Assembly: GCA_026390075.1 (NCBI GenBank)
Contig: JAPLGP010000031.1
Span: 51,310 to 115,309 of the forward strand
Source of the DNA: Campylobacterales bacterium
GTDB taxonomy: Bacteria; Campylobacterota; Campylobacteria; Campylobacterales; Sulfurimonadaceae
Direction of reading: 5' to 3'
Length of the DNA: 64,000 nucleotides
Shown one piece after another: positions 48,326 through 57,602 of this stretch; position 1 is the first letter of the stretch, and every line of letters starts with the position of its first letter. Under the pieces are notes generated by a model. It had not been told where the DNA came from. It did not search any database and saw only the letters and a list, made by a program, of their open reading frames with translations. Position numbers and translations under genes: made by a program.

Positions 48326-49294
48326 TTATTTTATTATCTCCCAATATCCACCCTTATTTGAACCAACTCTCTTTAATTTATTTTGCTCTTTAAGCTCATT
48401 AATAATTTTTTGCACTGTTCTTGTGCCGAGTTTACATATAATTGAGAGCTGTTTTATCGTGATACATTTATCATTTTTTATCTCATCCAAGATTTGTTGT
48501 GCATTTTGTTGTGCATTTTGTTGTGCATTATTAGGAATACTTTCTTTTTCTAGCTCTTTTAATGTCTCAAGTATTACATCAAGCATATACTCAATAAAAG
48601 GTGTACTTTCTCCACTACTTCCCGATTTTTCTAATGCTTTGTAATACCCATTTTGTTTTTGTTGTACCATTCCCTCGATTGGAATATAGGCGAACATTTC
48701 TTTATAATTATAGAGTATGAGAGATTGCCAAAATCTACCCATTCTTCCATTTCCATCACTAAAAGGATGAATAAACTCAAATTCGTAATGAAATATACTA
48801 CTAGCAAGAAGAGGATGCATATCCGTCTTTTTTAACCATTCAAATAAATCATCCATGAGCATATAAACTCTATCATACGGTGGTGCGACATGCGTCACTC
48901 CATTTTGAGAACCAACTCCAACATTTGATTTTCTATATTTTCCATTATCTTCTAAAAGCTCTTGCATAAGTATTTTGTGAGACTTTAACAAATCTTTTTG
49001 AGATTTATAATCAAGCATTTGCATAGTATCGTAAAGTTCGATTGCACCTCTAGCTTCTGCAACTTCTCGTACAGTTGCTAAAATCTTTTTGCCCTCTAAG
49101 AGTGCTGTAATTTTTTCTTCATCGAGTGTACTGCCTTCGATTTGAAGAGTTCCAACTAATGTTTTTATACGACTGTTTTTTCTTAATTTGAAAGGTTCTT
49201 TTTTTGATAAAGACATTCCACCAATTTTTTCACTTATAAGACTTACTAAATTTATAATTTTTGTATTTATAGTAAACGGTGGTTTATAACTCAT
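48326..49294 (-). CDS. Fic domain protein with N-terminal inhibitory motif and C-terminal winged helix
   Basis: The catalytic loop HPFSDGNGRMGRFW begins at H176, matching HxFx(D/E)GNGRxxR of AMP-transferring Fic enzymes. TLQIEG at 49-54 fits the (S/T)xxxE(G/N) inhibitory motif, so the protein is probably self-inhibited (class II). The C-terminus is a winged helix (ITIKQLSIICKLGTRTVQKI). A linker has AQQN repeated three times, encoded by a 12-bp tandem repeat. The target protein is unknown. Confidence 0.9.
   Translation of the reverse strand: MSYKPPFTINTKIINLVSLISEKIGGMSLSKKEPFKLRKNSRIKTLVGTLQIEGSTLDEEKITALLEGKKILATVREVAEARGAIELYDTMQMLDYKSQKDLLKSHKILMQELLEDNGKYRKSNVGVGSQNGVTHVAPPYDRVYMLMDDLFEWLKKTDMHPLLASSIFHYEFEFIHPFSDGNGRMGRFWQSLILYNYKEMFAYIPIEGMVQQKQNGYYKALEKSGSSGESTPFIEYMLDVILETLKELEKESIPNNAQQNAQQNAQQILDEIKNDKCITIKQLSIICKLGTRTVQKIINELKEQNKLKRVGSNKGGYWEIIK
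48494..48529 (-). repeat. three tandem 12-bp repeats in the Fic linker
   Basis: TTGTTGTGCATT occurs three times in a row on the plus strand, encoding AQQNAQQNAQQ. Copy-number change would alter linker length in steps of four residues without a frameshift. Confidence 0.85.
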
Positions 49295-49345
49295 AACTCA
49301 AAGCCTTGTAATTTATATAAGACATTATATCTATTTCAACTCTAT

Positions 49346-49834
49346 TCACTTCTCTTTCTTCGGATAATCAAACGAGACGAACCTTGCATTTTTAGCACTA
49401 ATATCTACCCAACTATCACAATCAAACTCAATCTCCACAATTCCACATGTCGGGATGTTTTCGTTAAAATTTATATATTTTTCAGCCAGTTCATTTAAAC
49501 TAGGATTATGTCCAAACAAAAACGCTACACTGTTTTTATCCGCTATTTTGGTCAATATTTTATGAAGCGTACTTGCATTCGTCTCATACATATTTTTTTT
49601 ATATACAATCTCTTTTTTATACTCTATCTTTTTTGCAATTATCTCTGCGGTTGTTTTAGCCCTTAATGCTGGACTTGATAAAATTATATCAGGCACAATT
49701 TTTTTATCGTGAAGTTTAGCTCCCATTAACGGTGCATCCAGTTTGCCTCTTTTATTGAACGGTCTCTCAAAGTCATCCTGTGAAGAGTCCTTCCAACTTG
49801 ATTTGGCATGTCTGATTAAATAAACTTTTTTCAT
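49346..49834 (-). CDS. sixA: SixA-like phosphohistidine phosphatase
   Basis: The histidine-phosphatase motif YLIRHAKSSWKD is at the N-terminus (RHG-like RHA), with a second catalytic His in LFGHNPSLNELA. It is 162 aa long, like E. coli SixA. It overlaps the CHAD gene by 4 bp, a pairing seen in many bacteria and linked to polyphosphate or phosphohistidine turnover. It may be older cargo of the island. Confidence 0.85.
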   Translation of the reverse strand: MKKVYLIRHAKSSWKDSSQDDFERPFNKRGKLDAPLMGAKLHDKKIVPDIILSSPALRAKTTAEIIAKKIEYKKEIVYKKNMYETNASTLHKILTKIADKNSVAFLFGHNPSLNELAEKYINFNENIPTCGIVEIEFDCDSWVDISAKNARFVSFDYPKKEK

Positions 49835-50529
49835 AAAAGACTCCTTGTGTATTTTTGATTTAATTTTGTAAATCGATTAAAAAGTTTTAGATTTTTTTCT
49901 TCTACATAGTTTCCTATTTTTTTAAATAACGAAGCATCTATCTTATAACTGCTCAGCCTCTCCAATCCGTGATAGTTGTCATTTATAGTTCCTAAAATAT
50001 CTTTTATTTTGTCAAGAGTTTTTATTTTTGTTTCATCTTTTAGTGCGCTGTTTTTTTCTCTAGCAAGTAATTTTTTTATATATATTCTATATTTATGCAG
50101 TTCTATTTTACTTAATTTCAGTTCATTACTATCCATCAAAGCAAATTTATCATCTTCGTATTTGCACAGAACACTTTTTGGAACAACTAAAGATTTTAGG
50201 TATTCATGAAGCTTTTCTATCTTCTTTTTTCTACTTTCATTCGTGAATTTTTCTATACTCTCTCTATCTAATGTATTGAGATACTTTTTTGGCAAATATA
50301 AGAGAAAGAACTCAAAAAACACATCTATATCTCTTATTTTATTGCTTATCTTAATCACTTTTTTAACTCTTTCATAAAAAGGGTCAGTAGCACTGAGTAA
50401 CGAACACAAATCTCTACTTACTACTCTTAAAACATGAATATCTTTATTGCTATTTTTATGTGCATTGACAAAACTTTGTACATATTTTTTAAACTCTTTT
50501 AATTTTCTTAAGCAATGTGAATTCTCCAC
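49831..50529 (-). CDS. CHAD domain protein
   Basis: The conserved-histidine alpha-helical domain is seen as IHVLRVVSRDLCSLL, the NKIRDIDVF block and LHKYRIYIKKLLA. The basic, His-bearing helices are thought to bind polyphosphate. It is 232 aa long and translationally coupled to SixA. Its start lies 12 bp from the hypD remnant, so it may have been the first gene after hypD before the R-M cassette arrived. Confidence 0.82.
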   Translation of the reverse strand: MENSHCLRKLKEFKKYVQSFVNAHKNSNKDIHVLRVVSRDLCSLLSATDPFYERVKKVIKISNKIRDIDVFFEFFLLYLPKKYLNTLDRESIEKFTNESRKKKIEKLHEYLKSLVVPKSVLCKYEDDKFALMDSNELKLSKIELHKYRIYIKKLLAREKNSALKDETKIKTLDKIKDILGTINDNYHGLERLSSYKIDASLFKKIGNYVEEKNLKLFNRFTKLNQKYTRSLL

Positions 50530-50540
50530 AATATCCCTGC

Positions 50541-50655
50541 TTACACCAAATTCCTATATTTATAATACGCCGCACACGCCCCTTCACTGCCGACCATACA
50601 GCTTCCGACTGGACTTGTTGGTTTACAGGCTGAGTCGAAGATTTTGCACTCTTTC
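50541..50655 (-). pseudogene. remnant copy of the hypD 3' end
   Basis: The last about 37 codons of hypD are duplicated here, in frame and with the same stop position. The remnant reads ECKIFDSACKPTSPVGSC, and intact HypD reads ECKIFGTACKPTSPIGSC. At DNA level about 98 of 111 bases match the region from 55361, including a run of more than 30 identical bases. The homology ends at the stop codon. The R-M cassette lies exactly between the two copies. The 62-aa ORF in the track (50541-50729) is this remnant plus upstream sequence. Confidence 0.88.
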
Positions 50656-50673
50656 ATATTTTTGTATGTTTTA

Positions 50674-51738
50674 TTAATATGCTGTAGATTTACCATTGTT
50701 ATAACTTTCTTGAGCAATAAAAGTTTCATTTGTATATTTTTTTCTCTCTTTAAGAACTTCTTGTAGGTCTCGTGCTATTTTTTTTGCCAAATAGTATGCT
50801 AAATTTGGCGGAACAGCATTGCCCACCATTTTATATCCTGCGGTTAAATTAGTATAGTAAAACTTATGTGTATCGGGAAAAGTTTGTATTCTTGCACACT
50901 CTCTCACACTAAGTCTTCTGTAGAGATGTTCTTTTGCAGGTACAAAAATCCTTTTATTTTGCTCTACAAATTCCATTTTTGGAGCTTGTGGATGAAGAGG
51001 GGCATGTCTTCCTCCGGCTTGAATTGTAAAAGAGGGTTCATCCCAGTTTCTAACTCTGTTTCGTGACATGTACATAGATGAGAAATCACCCGTCATATAT
51101 TCATGATTTTCTACTTTGCAGTCACTTCCATTTGTGTATGTTTTATTTTTTCCTGCAAGTGCATTATCTTTCAAATCAAAAATAACATCTTGTAAAAATC
51201 TTTTGTTCTCAAGCCCTTCAGGAAATTCAAATGTGATATTCAAATCTTTTCTAAAGCCAATGAAAAAAACTCTTTTTCTATCTTGAGGAACATTGTAGTC
51301 ATGTGCATTTAAAAGTTTAAAAGAGAGATTGTACCCACTCTCTATAAAGTGATTTTTTATATTTTCCAAAGCCCCGTCATGTCGCCCTGCCAACATACCC
51401 GAAACATTTTCAGCCAAGAAAAAAAGTGGTTTTTTATCTCTAAGAACTCTTATAAATTCAAAAAACAACTGCCCTCTTTGGTCATCTATGCCACGAGACT
51501 TCCCAGCCTCACTCCAACTCTGACACGGCGGCCCACCTATAAGCCCGACTGCTTCTGGAATATCATCAGAGGGAATATTGACTATGCTTCTTTTGTCAAG
51601 TTTTGTATTTGGAAAGTTTTTTTCAAAAGTTTCCCAGATTTCTTTGTCGTACTCATTTGCCCAAATTGTGTTAAAACCTGCTTTTTCAAAACCAAGATCT
51701 AAACCACCTGCACCTGAAAAGAGAGATATTATGTTCAT
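50674..51738 (-). CDS. DNA (cytosine-5-)-methyltransferase, HaeIII/NgoPII type
   Basis: The C5-methyltransferase motifs run in order: [11 protein letters not shown] (I), GGPPCQSW with catalytic Cys72 (IV), ENVSGM (VI), [11 protein letters not shown] (VIII) and [10 protein letters not shown] (X). Its resemblance to M.HaeIII is strong ([26 protein letters not shown]), so the predicted target is GGCC. It would protect host DNA from the linked endonuclease. It overlaps the nuclease-NTPase gene by 4 bp and is the last gene of the cassette. Specificity is an inference. Confidence 0.93.
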   Translation of the reverse strand: MNIISLFSGAGGLDLGFEKAGFNTIWANEYDKEIWETFEKNFPNTKLDKRSIVNIPSDDIPEAVGLIGGPPCQSWSEAGKSRGIDDQRGQLFFEFIRVLRDKKPLFFLAENVSGMLAGRHDGALENIKNHFIESGYNLSFKLLNAHDYNVPQDRKRVFFIGFRKDLNITFEFPEGLENKRFLQDVIFDLKDNALAGKNKTYTNGSDCKVENHEYMTGDFSSMYMSRNRVRNWDEPSFTIQAGGRHAPLHPQAPKMEFVEQNKRIFVPAKEHLYRRLSVRECARIQTFPDTHKFYYTNLTAGYKMVGNAVPPNLAYYLAKKIARDLQEVLKERKKYTNETFIAQESYNNGKSTAY

Positions 51739-54392
51739 TGAGCTATCTCACTTTGTTTATATTTATATATCAACTCTGCCCAATCATATAATTTGTTGCC
51801 AGTGGCATTAATATAGCTTTTATGTGATAAGTTAGTTAGTAAATCACTAATTTGATCTTTAAATTTATCTTTTTTAAGATTAGGATTAGAAAAGTAAGTA
51901 TTGTATGAAAACTTAATTTTATCTGTTTTTAAAGCATTTTCAAAAATAATATTTTTATTTTCTTTGGCTCTCAATCCATCATCAGTAAATTTAATTTGAT
52001 TATTCTTATATGTAATTAAGCCTAATGACTTTAAATCATACAATAATTTTGAAGACTCTTTTGGATATTCAGTTTTTTCGTCAAGAGTATTAAAAAATTT
52101 TATAACCTTTGTAGGCTTTTCTTGTGGGGTAAAACTGTTTTCATTCCTTGCTTTTTGTAATATACCATGCTCTAAATTACCAATTTTAAGCTCAGTGTAA
52201 CTTAACCATAACAAAAATTTTTGAGCATAATCAGTTAATGTTTTTTCTTGATATTTTCTATCACTATTATTCTTTAATTTAATAATTTCAATCAAATCTT
52301 CCAATGTGATTTTCTTGTCTGTGATTTTCATTAATTCTAAATAAAAAGTATGGTTTTGCAATTTTTTATTAATTATTTTTTTAAAATCGTTTTCATTGGT
52401 TTTCATACCCGTATTTTTTAATGAAAACTTTTCATTTGCATATTTTACCAAACCAAAATCTCGCAAAGTTCTTAATAGATTATCTACTGTATTGCGTTGG
52501 CTTGAAGTATATTCTGAAATCGCATCCAATGTCATTTCGGATTTGTTTTCAAATATAGATAAAATTTCAAATACAGGGTTTGGTGTACTTCTAATTAAAT
52601 ATGTTTCCCCAACTTTTGGTACTTTTTCTGTAACTAAATAATCTCTGAAAATATCCCAATAGATATTATATTTTGTACCTGTTTTGATAATTAAGTTTTT
52701 ATTGGTTAAAGCGGTAATAACCTCTTGAGAAATTATTTCATCTACCTCTATTCTATCAAACATATTTCCTTCGTATGCTCTTTTTGCAATCAACTCTATC
52801 GCTTTGATTTCTGCATCATTACACTCTTCTAAGTCTTTTTTAAATAATGATTCAACATTTAAATCTTGAGAAAATAAATCATCTAAAGTTACACCTGCTT
52901 GTACTTGCTTGTATATATGGACACATAGCTTTTTTACCAACCAAGGAAAACCTTGTGAATTATCAATTATCCTTCTTTTAAATTCTTCATCTAGCTTTAC
53001 TTTAATCGAACCTTCCAATTGTTTTATAAACTTTTTACTTTCTGTTATAGTGAACTCATTCACTGTTATCGATACAGCATGTTCTTTTGATTGTGACAAT
53101 AATCTTGAAATATTTTTTTCATCAGCAGATATAATCGTTTCACTTTTCCATGAAAACCCTAAAATAATATTTGATTGATGAGCCTTTATGTCTGTAAGTA
53201 ATTTAAAAAAACTTTGTAGTACACTTTCTTTCCTGAAAATATCTTCAAATTGATCAAATACTAGTATCAGTAGTTTATTGTTTGTTATTAAATAATTCTC
53301 CAAGGAAGTAATCTCTTTTGCACCCATAATATCAAAATGTGATGGTATGGTTATGGAAGATAATTCCTTAGGAATAAAATTGTTTTTATAAGCTTTGTGT
53401 AGCATATTATTAAATGCCAAAGATATAAAACTTTGTGCATTGGCACTTCTTGAATCAACAATATAAGGAAAGTATTTATTTTTATTTTGTTTATTGCTTA
53501 ATTTGCCTTTTAGTGCTACCAACAATGAGCTTTTACCCCAACCTGATTTACCATCAATATAAAAAATTCTATGTTCAGTTGTCTTGTTTGAAATATCTTT
53601 AAGCAAGTCCATGATTTTTGCAGTAAATTCATCTCTACCAACAAAATATTTAAGAGAAGCTGGTTTATAGTCATACCAACTTTGACTTTCACTTACTTCT
53701 GCTATTGTTTCTAATTCAGTTTCTGTATTTTTAATATTTTGTTGATTTTCTTTTTTTGAAAATTCATAAAGCTCAATCTGTTGTGTATCTTTTACATATT
53801 TTTTTATTATATCAATTGTGTTGCTATCATTTACAACTTCCATAGACTTAGCGTTATAAATAGAAAAATATTTTGGTTGCGTAGTATCAGAAAATAAAGG
53901 AATATAATAAAAACCATCGTATGAAAAAAATAAAATTACCTTTGTCAATTGAAATTGGCTGTCGTCAAATTCAAATTTCTTTATTTTTCTAGATTCAACT
54001 AGTAATTCTATTACTTTTGCTCCGTTCCAAAATGATAAATTTTTATACTTACCTTCTGTTTCCCATTTATCTATAGTTCCTTTTACTTGATGCTCAAAGT
54101 TTTTATTATAGATAAAAATTCCATGAGTAAAACTATTATCAAGAACTTTAAAATTAAATAAATTTAAATCAGATGAAGGCAGGGATTCTTTAGCTTTACA
54201 TTCAATTAATATTTTTTCATTATTTCTATCTTTATGAGTACAAATTAAATCAAATTCTTGACCAGTTACATTGACATTTCCATAAATTTGATATCTTTGT
54301 TCAGCAAAAATATCATTGACTAAATTTTCAAAATATGTTCCTTTTTTACTATTGTTTTTTTCATCAAATATAATAATTATTTCTTGTAACAT
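51735..54392 (-). CDS. nuclease-NTPase: PD-(D/E)XK (Mrr-like) domain plus STAND/AAA ATPase
   Basis: Residues about 17-110 form a restriction-endonuclease-like domain ([10 protein letters not shown] with D48; ILIECKAK with E64 and K66). A linker leads to an NTPase with Walker [13 protein letters not shown] (about 280-291), a Walker B-like [13 protein letters not shown] near 380, and winged-helix segments after it ([17 protein letters not shown]). The C-terminal 250 residues look helical and unassigned. The gene sits between the REase and MTase genes of one operon. The layout resembles short antiviral STAND proteins (effector nuclease plus sensor NTPase), but family membership is an inference. 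Confidence 0.75.
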   Translation of the reverse strand: MLQEIIIIFDEKNNSKKGTYFENLVNDIFAEQRYQIYGNVNVTGQEFDLICTHKDRNNEKILIECKAKESLPSSDLNLFNFKVLDNSFTHGIFIYNKNFEHQVKGTIDKWETEGKYKNLSFWNGAKVIELLVESRKIKKFEFDDSQFQLTKVILFFSYDGFYYIPLFSDTTQPKYFSIYNAKSMEVVNDSNTIDIIKKYVKDTQQIELYEFSKKENQQNIKNTETELETIAEVSESQSWYDYKPASLKYFVGRDEFTAKIMDLLKDISNKTTEHRIFYIDGKSGWGKSSLLVALKGKLSNKQNKNKYFPYIVDSRSANAQSFISLAFNNMLHKAYKNNFIPKELSSITIPSHFDIMGAKEITSLENYLITNNKLLILVFDQFEDIFRKESVLQSFFKLLTDIKAHQSNIILGFSWKSETIISADEKNISRLLSQSKEHAVSITVNEFTITESKKFIKQLEGSIKVKLDEEFKRRIIDNSQGFPWLVKKLCVHIYKQVQAGVTLDDLFSQDLNVESLFKKDLEECNDAEIKAIELIAKRAYEGNMFDRIEVDEIISQEVITALTNKNLIIKTGTKYNIYWDIFRDYLVTEKVPKVGETYLIRSTPNPVFEILSIFENKSEMTLDAISEYTSSQRNTVDNLLRTLRDFGLVKYANEKFSLKNTGMKTNENDFKKIINKKLQNHTFYLELMKITDKKITLEDLIEIIKLKNNSDRKYQEKTLTDYAQKFLLWLSYTELKIGNLEHGILQKARNENSFTPQEKPTKVIKFFNTLDEKTEYPKESSKLLYDLKSLGLITYKNNQIKFTDDGLRAKENKNIIFENALKTDKIKFSYNTYFSNPNLKKDKFKDQISDLLTNLSHKSYINATGNKLYDWAELIYKYKQSEIAQ

Positions 54393-54403
54393 TTCTTATC
54401 CTT

Positions 54404-55255
54404 TTATACTTTAAACACCAACAACTTCCCATCCACCAACTGAACAGGGTTATTAGGATTTTTTACTCTTACATCTACAACACTAACATTTTCATTCTCA
54501 AAATTTTCTATTGCTTCTCTGTCTTCAAGCGATAATGATTCATACTTCTCTTTTTTCATTAGGCAAATAAGCTGAAATGATTTTGTATTGTCGTATTGAT
54601 AAAGATAGTTGAAAATTTTAGTAGGGTTTTCTATATGCCACATGCCACGGATGCGTAAATCCGTAACTCCTAGCGGGTCAACTTTTTTTACTTTTCCAAG
54701 TTCATTGGTCTCTGTAAACTCTACATCAGGTATAGAGGAAATACCATTTGAAATGGTGTCTTTTATTCTTTCATAAATCTCTTTATCGGCACAAAAACAG
54801 TCTCCATATACAAGCCATAATGATTTTAACTGATTTGTATTTTTAGGTATATTGCCTATGGCATAAAGCATATCTTTTTGAGTCCAAGTTTCACAATTTC
54901 TACAAGCGGTCGTAATCATCGTGCTGTCTGAAAAAAGTTTTGCTTTTGGATAGGAACTGTTGAGTGCTATTGCGGTGTTATAAGATTCTAGCTTTTTAAT
55001 CTCTATGGCATCGCTGTTTCTTAAAATCAAATCTGGTGGATTATTTTTGTTTCCGCTGTAAGAGTAAACTCTTGAAAAAATTTCGAGTCTGTTTTGTTCA
55101 TTTGTTTCATTCGTAGTACCTGCAAAAGCATCTTTTATCAAGCTTTCTAAACCTTCACCCATGTTGTTTGCTCTATTGTTTCCGTTAGTCACATGGTTTA
55201 CGGTAGTTTGATAATTATTTACAATATTCACAAAAGCTTTGATTATATTAGACAA
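54404..55255 (-). CDS. type II restriction endonuclease, NgoPII-like
   Basis: The N-terminal pattern NIIKAFVNIVNNY...NRANNMGEGLESLIKDAFAG resembles NgoPII-family endonucleases, which cut GGCC. IFSRVYSYSGNKNNPPDLILRNSDAIEIKK has a PD...ExK-like active site (PPD, then EIKK). The track start at 55348 lies near hypD; a TTG at 55255 after a GGGGG stretch fits the family start better and gives 283 aa. Together with the HaeIII-like methyltransferase it makes a consistent GGCC R-M pair. Confidence 0.8.
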   Translation of the reverse strand: MSNIIKAFVNIVNNYQTTVNHVTNGNNRANNMGEGLESLIKDAFAGTTNETNEQNRLEIFSRVYSYSGNKNNPPDLILRNSDAIEIKKLESYNTAIALNSSYPKAKLFSDSTMITTACRNCETWTQKDMLYAIGNIPKNTNQLKSLWLVYGDCFCADKEIYERIKDTISNGISSIPDVEFTETNELGKVKKVDPLGVTDLRIRGMWHIENPTKIFNYLYQYDNTKSFQLICLMKKEKYESLSLEDREAIENFENENVSVVDVRVKNPNNPVQLVDGKLLVFKV

Positions 55256-55360
55256 CTTTCGACCCCCGTCACTTTTTAAAATTATAGCTTTTAATTTTGT
55301 ATAGTACTGTTTTTTGATGCAACAATATAAAAATATTGCATTTTGCAAAAATTTATATTT

Positions 55361-56482
55361 TTACATCAAATTTCCATATTTATAATACGCCGCACACGCC
55401 CCTTCACTGCTGACCATACAGCTTCCAATTGGGCTAGTTGGTTTACATGCTGTACCGAAGATTTTGCATTCTGGCGGGTTTGCTTTGCCTTTGAGGATGT
55501 CTCCACAGATACAGAGTTTATGGTCGTCGATTGGCTCGTGTGGCAAAATATCTTTGTAAATCACTTCTGCATTATAGGCATCAAACTCAGCTCTTAGTTT
55601 TAAACCACTTTTTGGGATGTCGCCCAGACCTCGCCATCTAAAATTTTGTGCTTTTTCAAAATATTTTTCTATAAGCTCTTGTGCTTTGAGATTTCCCTCT
55701 CGGCTCACTGCTCTTTTGTACTCCACTTCAAGTTCGCATCTATTTTCTGCAAACTGTTTGACTAGCATGCTGATACTCTGCATCACATCCACAGGCTCAA
55801 AACCTGAGACGACAACTGGCATGTGGAAATCTCTGGGGAACTCTTCGTAAATCTTGCTTCCGCTAATGACGCTCACATGTGCAGGCCCTAAAAATGCGTT
55901 GATGTTGCACTCTTTGTCTGAGATGAGAGCCACCATCGCTTCTGGAACTGTGACATGATTGATGTGAAAAAAGATGTTTTTTATATCTTGTTTTATTACA
56001 CTATCTAAAAGTGCAGCGGTCATTGGGGTTGTGGTTTCAAAACCTATGGCAAAAAATATTATCTTGGCATGTGGATTTTCTTTTGCGATTTTGAGACAAT
56101 CAAGAGGCGAATAAACAAACCGTACATCTGCTCCCTTACTTCTTGCGTCTTGAAGGCTTCCGTTGCTTCCTGGAACTTTTATCATATCGCCAAGCGTCAC
56201 CAAAATCACATCTTGAAGCATCGCCAAAACATAGGCATGGTCGATTCGTTCTTTGGGCATGATGCAGACAGGACACCCTGGACCGTGGACAAATTTAATG
56301 TTTTTTGGGAGAAGTTGCAGGATGCCGTATTTCATAATCGTGTGCGTATGTCCACCGCAAACTTCCATGATGTTTATGGCATGTGGAAGTTTGAGAGCGT
56401 CCTCTTTGATGATTTTGGCAAACGCTTTTATTGTCTTGGCATCTCTAAAATCATCATAAAGATTTTTAAGTTCAAGTGTCAT
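55361..56482 (-). CDS. hypD: hydrogenase formation protein HypD
   Basis: HypD scaffolds assembly of the Fe(CN)2CO unit with HypC. The conserved Cys motifs VCGGHTHTI and GPGCPVCIMP are present, as is the C-terminal 4Fe-4S region (CICGDILKGKANPPECKIF...GACAAYYKY). It is 373 aa long and abuts hypC. Three repeat copies are inside. Its last 111 bp are duplicated at 50541, on the far side of the R-M cassette. Confidence 0.96.
   Translation of the reverse strand: MTLELKNLYDDFRDAKTIKAFAKIIKEDALKLPHAINIMEVCGGHTHTIMKYGILQLLPKNIKFVHGPGCPVCIMPKERIDHAYVLAMLQDVILVTLGDMIKVPGSNGSLQDARSKGADVRFVYSPLDCLKIAKENPHAKIIFFAIGFETTTPMTAALLDSVIKQDIKNIFFHINHVTVPEAMVALISDKECNINAFLGPAHVSVISGSKIYEEFPRDFHMPVVVSGFEPVDVMQSISMLVKQFAENRCELEVEYKRAVSREGNLKAQELIEKYFEKAQNFRWRGLGDIPKSGLKLRAEFDAYNAEVIYKDILPHEPIDDHKLCICGDILKGKANPPECKIFGTACKPTSPIGSCMVSSEGACAAYYKYGNLM
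55818..55827 (+). repeat. GGCATGTGGA repeat in hypD
   Basis: Exact copy; the gene strand encodes FHMPVV. Confidence 0.9.
56066..56075 (+). repeat. GGCATGTGGA repeat in hypD
   Basis: Exact copy; the gene strand encodes NPHAKI. Confidence 0.9.
56378..56387 (+). repeat. GGCATGTGGA repeat in hypD
   Basis: Exact copy; the gene strand encodes LPHAIN. Confidence 0.9.
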
Positions 56483-56773
56483 TTACGCACCCCTATTTTG
56501 GCATTCATCCCCGTCCAAAATCGCCCTTTGCCTATCCTCTTCATCCATCGCTTCTATAATTTCTCGATAAGTCTCTAAACTCAAAAGTGCATCCTCTTCA
56601 TCGATTTTATTCATAATAAACCCGATGTGTAGAAGGACATAATCCCCGATTTGCACAGCATCCTCGTGCATCAAATCCAAACTTGCATCGCGTTGCACGC
56701 CCATAGTATCGACCGTTGCTATATTATTTTCTTTGTCTATTTTTATCACTTTAGAGGGTATTGAAAGGCACAT
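56483..56773 (-). CDS. hypC: hydrogenase maturation chaperone HypC
   Basis: The N-terminus MCLSIPSKVIKID carries the essential Cys2, and DYVLLHIGFIMNKIDEEDA is the family C-terminal block. It is 96 aa long and overlaps hypB by one base. It binds HypD and the hydrogenase large-subunit precursor. Confidence 0.95.
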   Translation of the reverse strand: MCLSIPSKVIKIDKENNIATVDTMGVQRDASLDLMHEDAVQIGDYVLLHIGFIMNKIDEEDALLSLETYREIIEAMDEEDRQRAILDGDECQNRGA

Positions 56774-57582
56774 TATCGCATCTCCATTTTAAATTTAATC
56801 CATGAAGCCACTTTTTTCAGAGATGCTTCATCCTTAACACTCACTTCTAAAATATCTACGCTTGGTTTGAGTTTTCTCGCCATCTCTTTCTCTTTTTCCA
56901 TGTCATACTCAAAATGTGGAAGAAGATCTGTTTTTGTGAACAAAATCAAATCCGCTTGACGAAACATCACTGGATATTTAGCGATTTTATCTTCACCCTC
57001 AGGAATAGAAACTAATACTATATTTAAGTGACTTCCAACATCATAACTCGCAGGACAAACAAGGTTTCCGACATTTTCTATAAAACAGACATCCGCCGCA
57101 TCCAAGTCCATGTGATGCAGAGCTTTATGCACCATAAATGCGTCTAAATGACACGCCGAACCCGTCTGAATCTGGTGTGCCTCAATTCCACATGCCGTAA
57201 GTCTATCGGCATCTTTGCTTGTTTCTAAATCGCCCTCAATAACACAAAATTTAAAAGCATTCATTTTCGCCAAACTCTCTAAAAGTGCTGTTTTTCCGCT
57301 TCCTGGCGAACTCATAAGATTTATACACAAAACACCATGCGAGTTAAAATGTTCACGATTGTGCTCTGCTTCTTGATTGTTTTTATCTAAAATTTTTGTA
57401 ATAACTTCGATGGTTTTTTTGTCATTGAGTTGTGGATTGTCATGCAAATGTGCATGCGCTTCTTGATGTTCATGACTCGCACCGTGATGATGGTGATGTT
57501 CATCATGAGAATGAGCTTCCCCATGAGAATGACTTTTTTCGTGACTATGTCCTGTTATACTACAACCGCAATCTTTACACAT
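56773..57582 (-). CDS. hypB: hydrogenase nickel-incorporation GTPase HypB with His-rich domain
   Basis: An N-terminal CxxCGC metal site (CKDCGC) is followed by a His-rich stretch with more than 15 His in about 45 residues. The G domain shows SSPGSGKTALLE and ENVGNLVCPA. The His tract probably stores or delivers nickel. It is the first hyp gene, directly downstream of a nickel-transporter-like gene, so nickel supply and insertion are co-encoded. Confidence 0.96.
   Translation of the reverse strand: MCKDCGCSITGHSHEKSHSHGEAHSHDEHHHHHGASHEHQEAHAHLHDNPQLNDKKTIEVITKILDKNNQEAEHNREHFNSHGVLCINLMSSPGSGKTALLESLAKMNAFKFCVIEGDLETSKDADRLTACGIEAHQIQTGSACHLDAFMVHKALHHMDLDAADVCFIENVGNLVCPASYDVGSHLNIVLVSIPEGEDKIAKYPVMFRQADLILFTKTDLLPHFEYDMEKEKEMARKLKPSVDILEVSVKDEASLKKVASWIKFKMEMR
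57187..57196 (-). repeat. GGCATGTGGA repeat in hypB
   Basis: Exact copy; encodes TACGIE. Confidence 0.9.
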
Positions 57583-57602
57583 ATTGTTCGTCCTTTTTTT
57601 AT

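Noticed and set aside
55256-55348. The long N-terminus (MQNAIFLYCCIKKQ) of the NgoPII-like endonuclease
   Set aside because: It is not family-like and begins 12 bp from the hypD stop; the TTG at 55255 with a G-rich ribosome site matches relatives.
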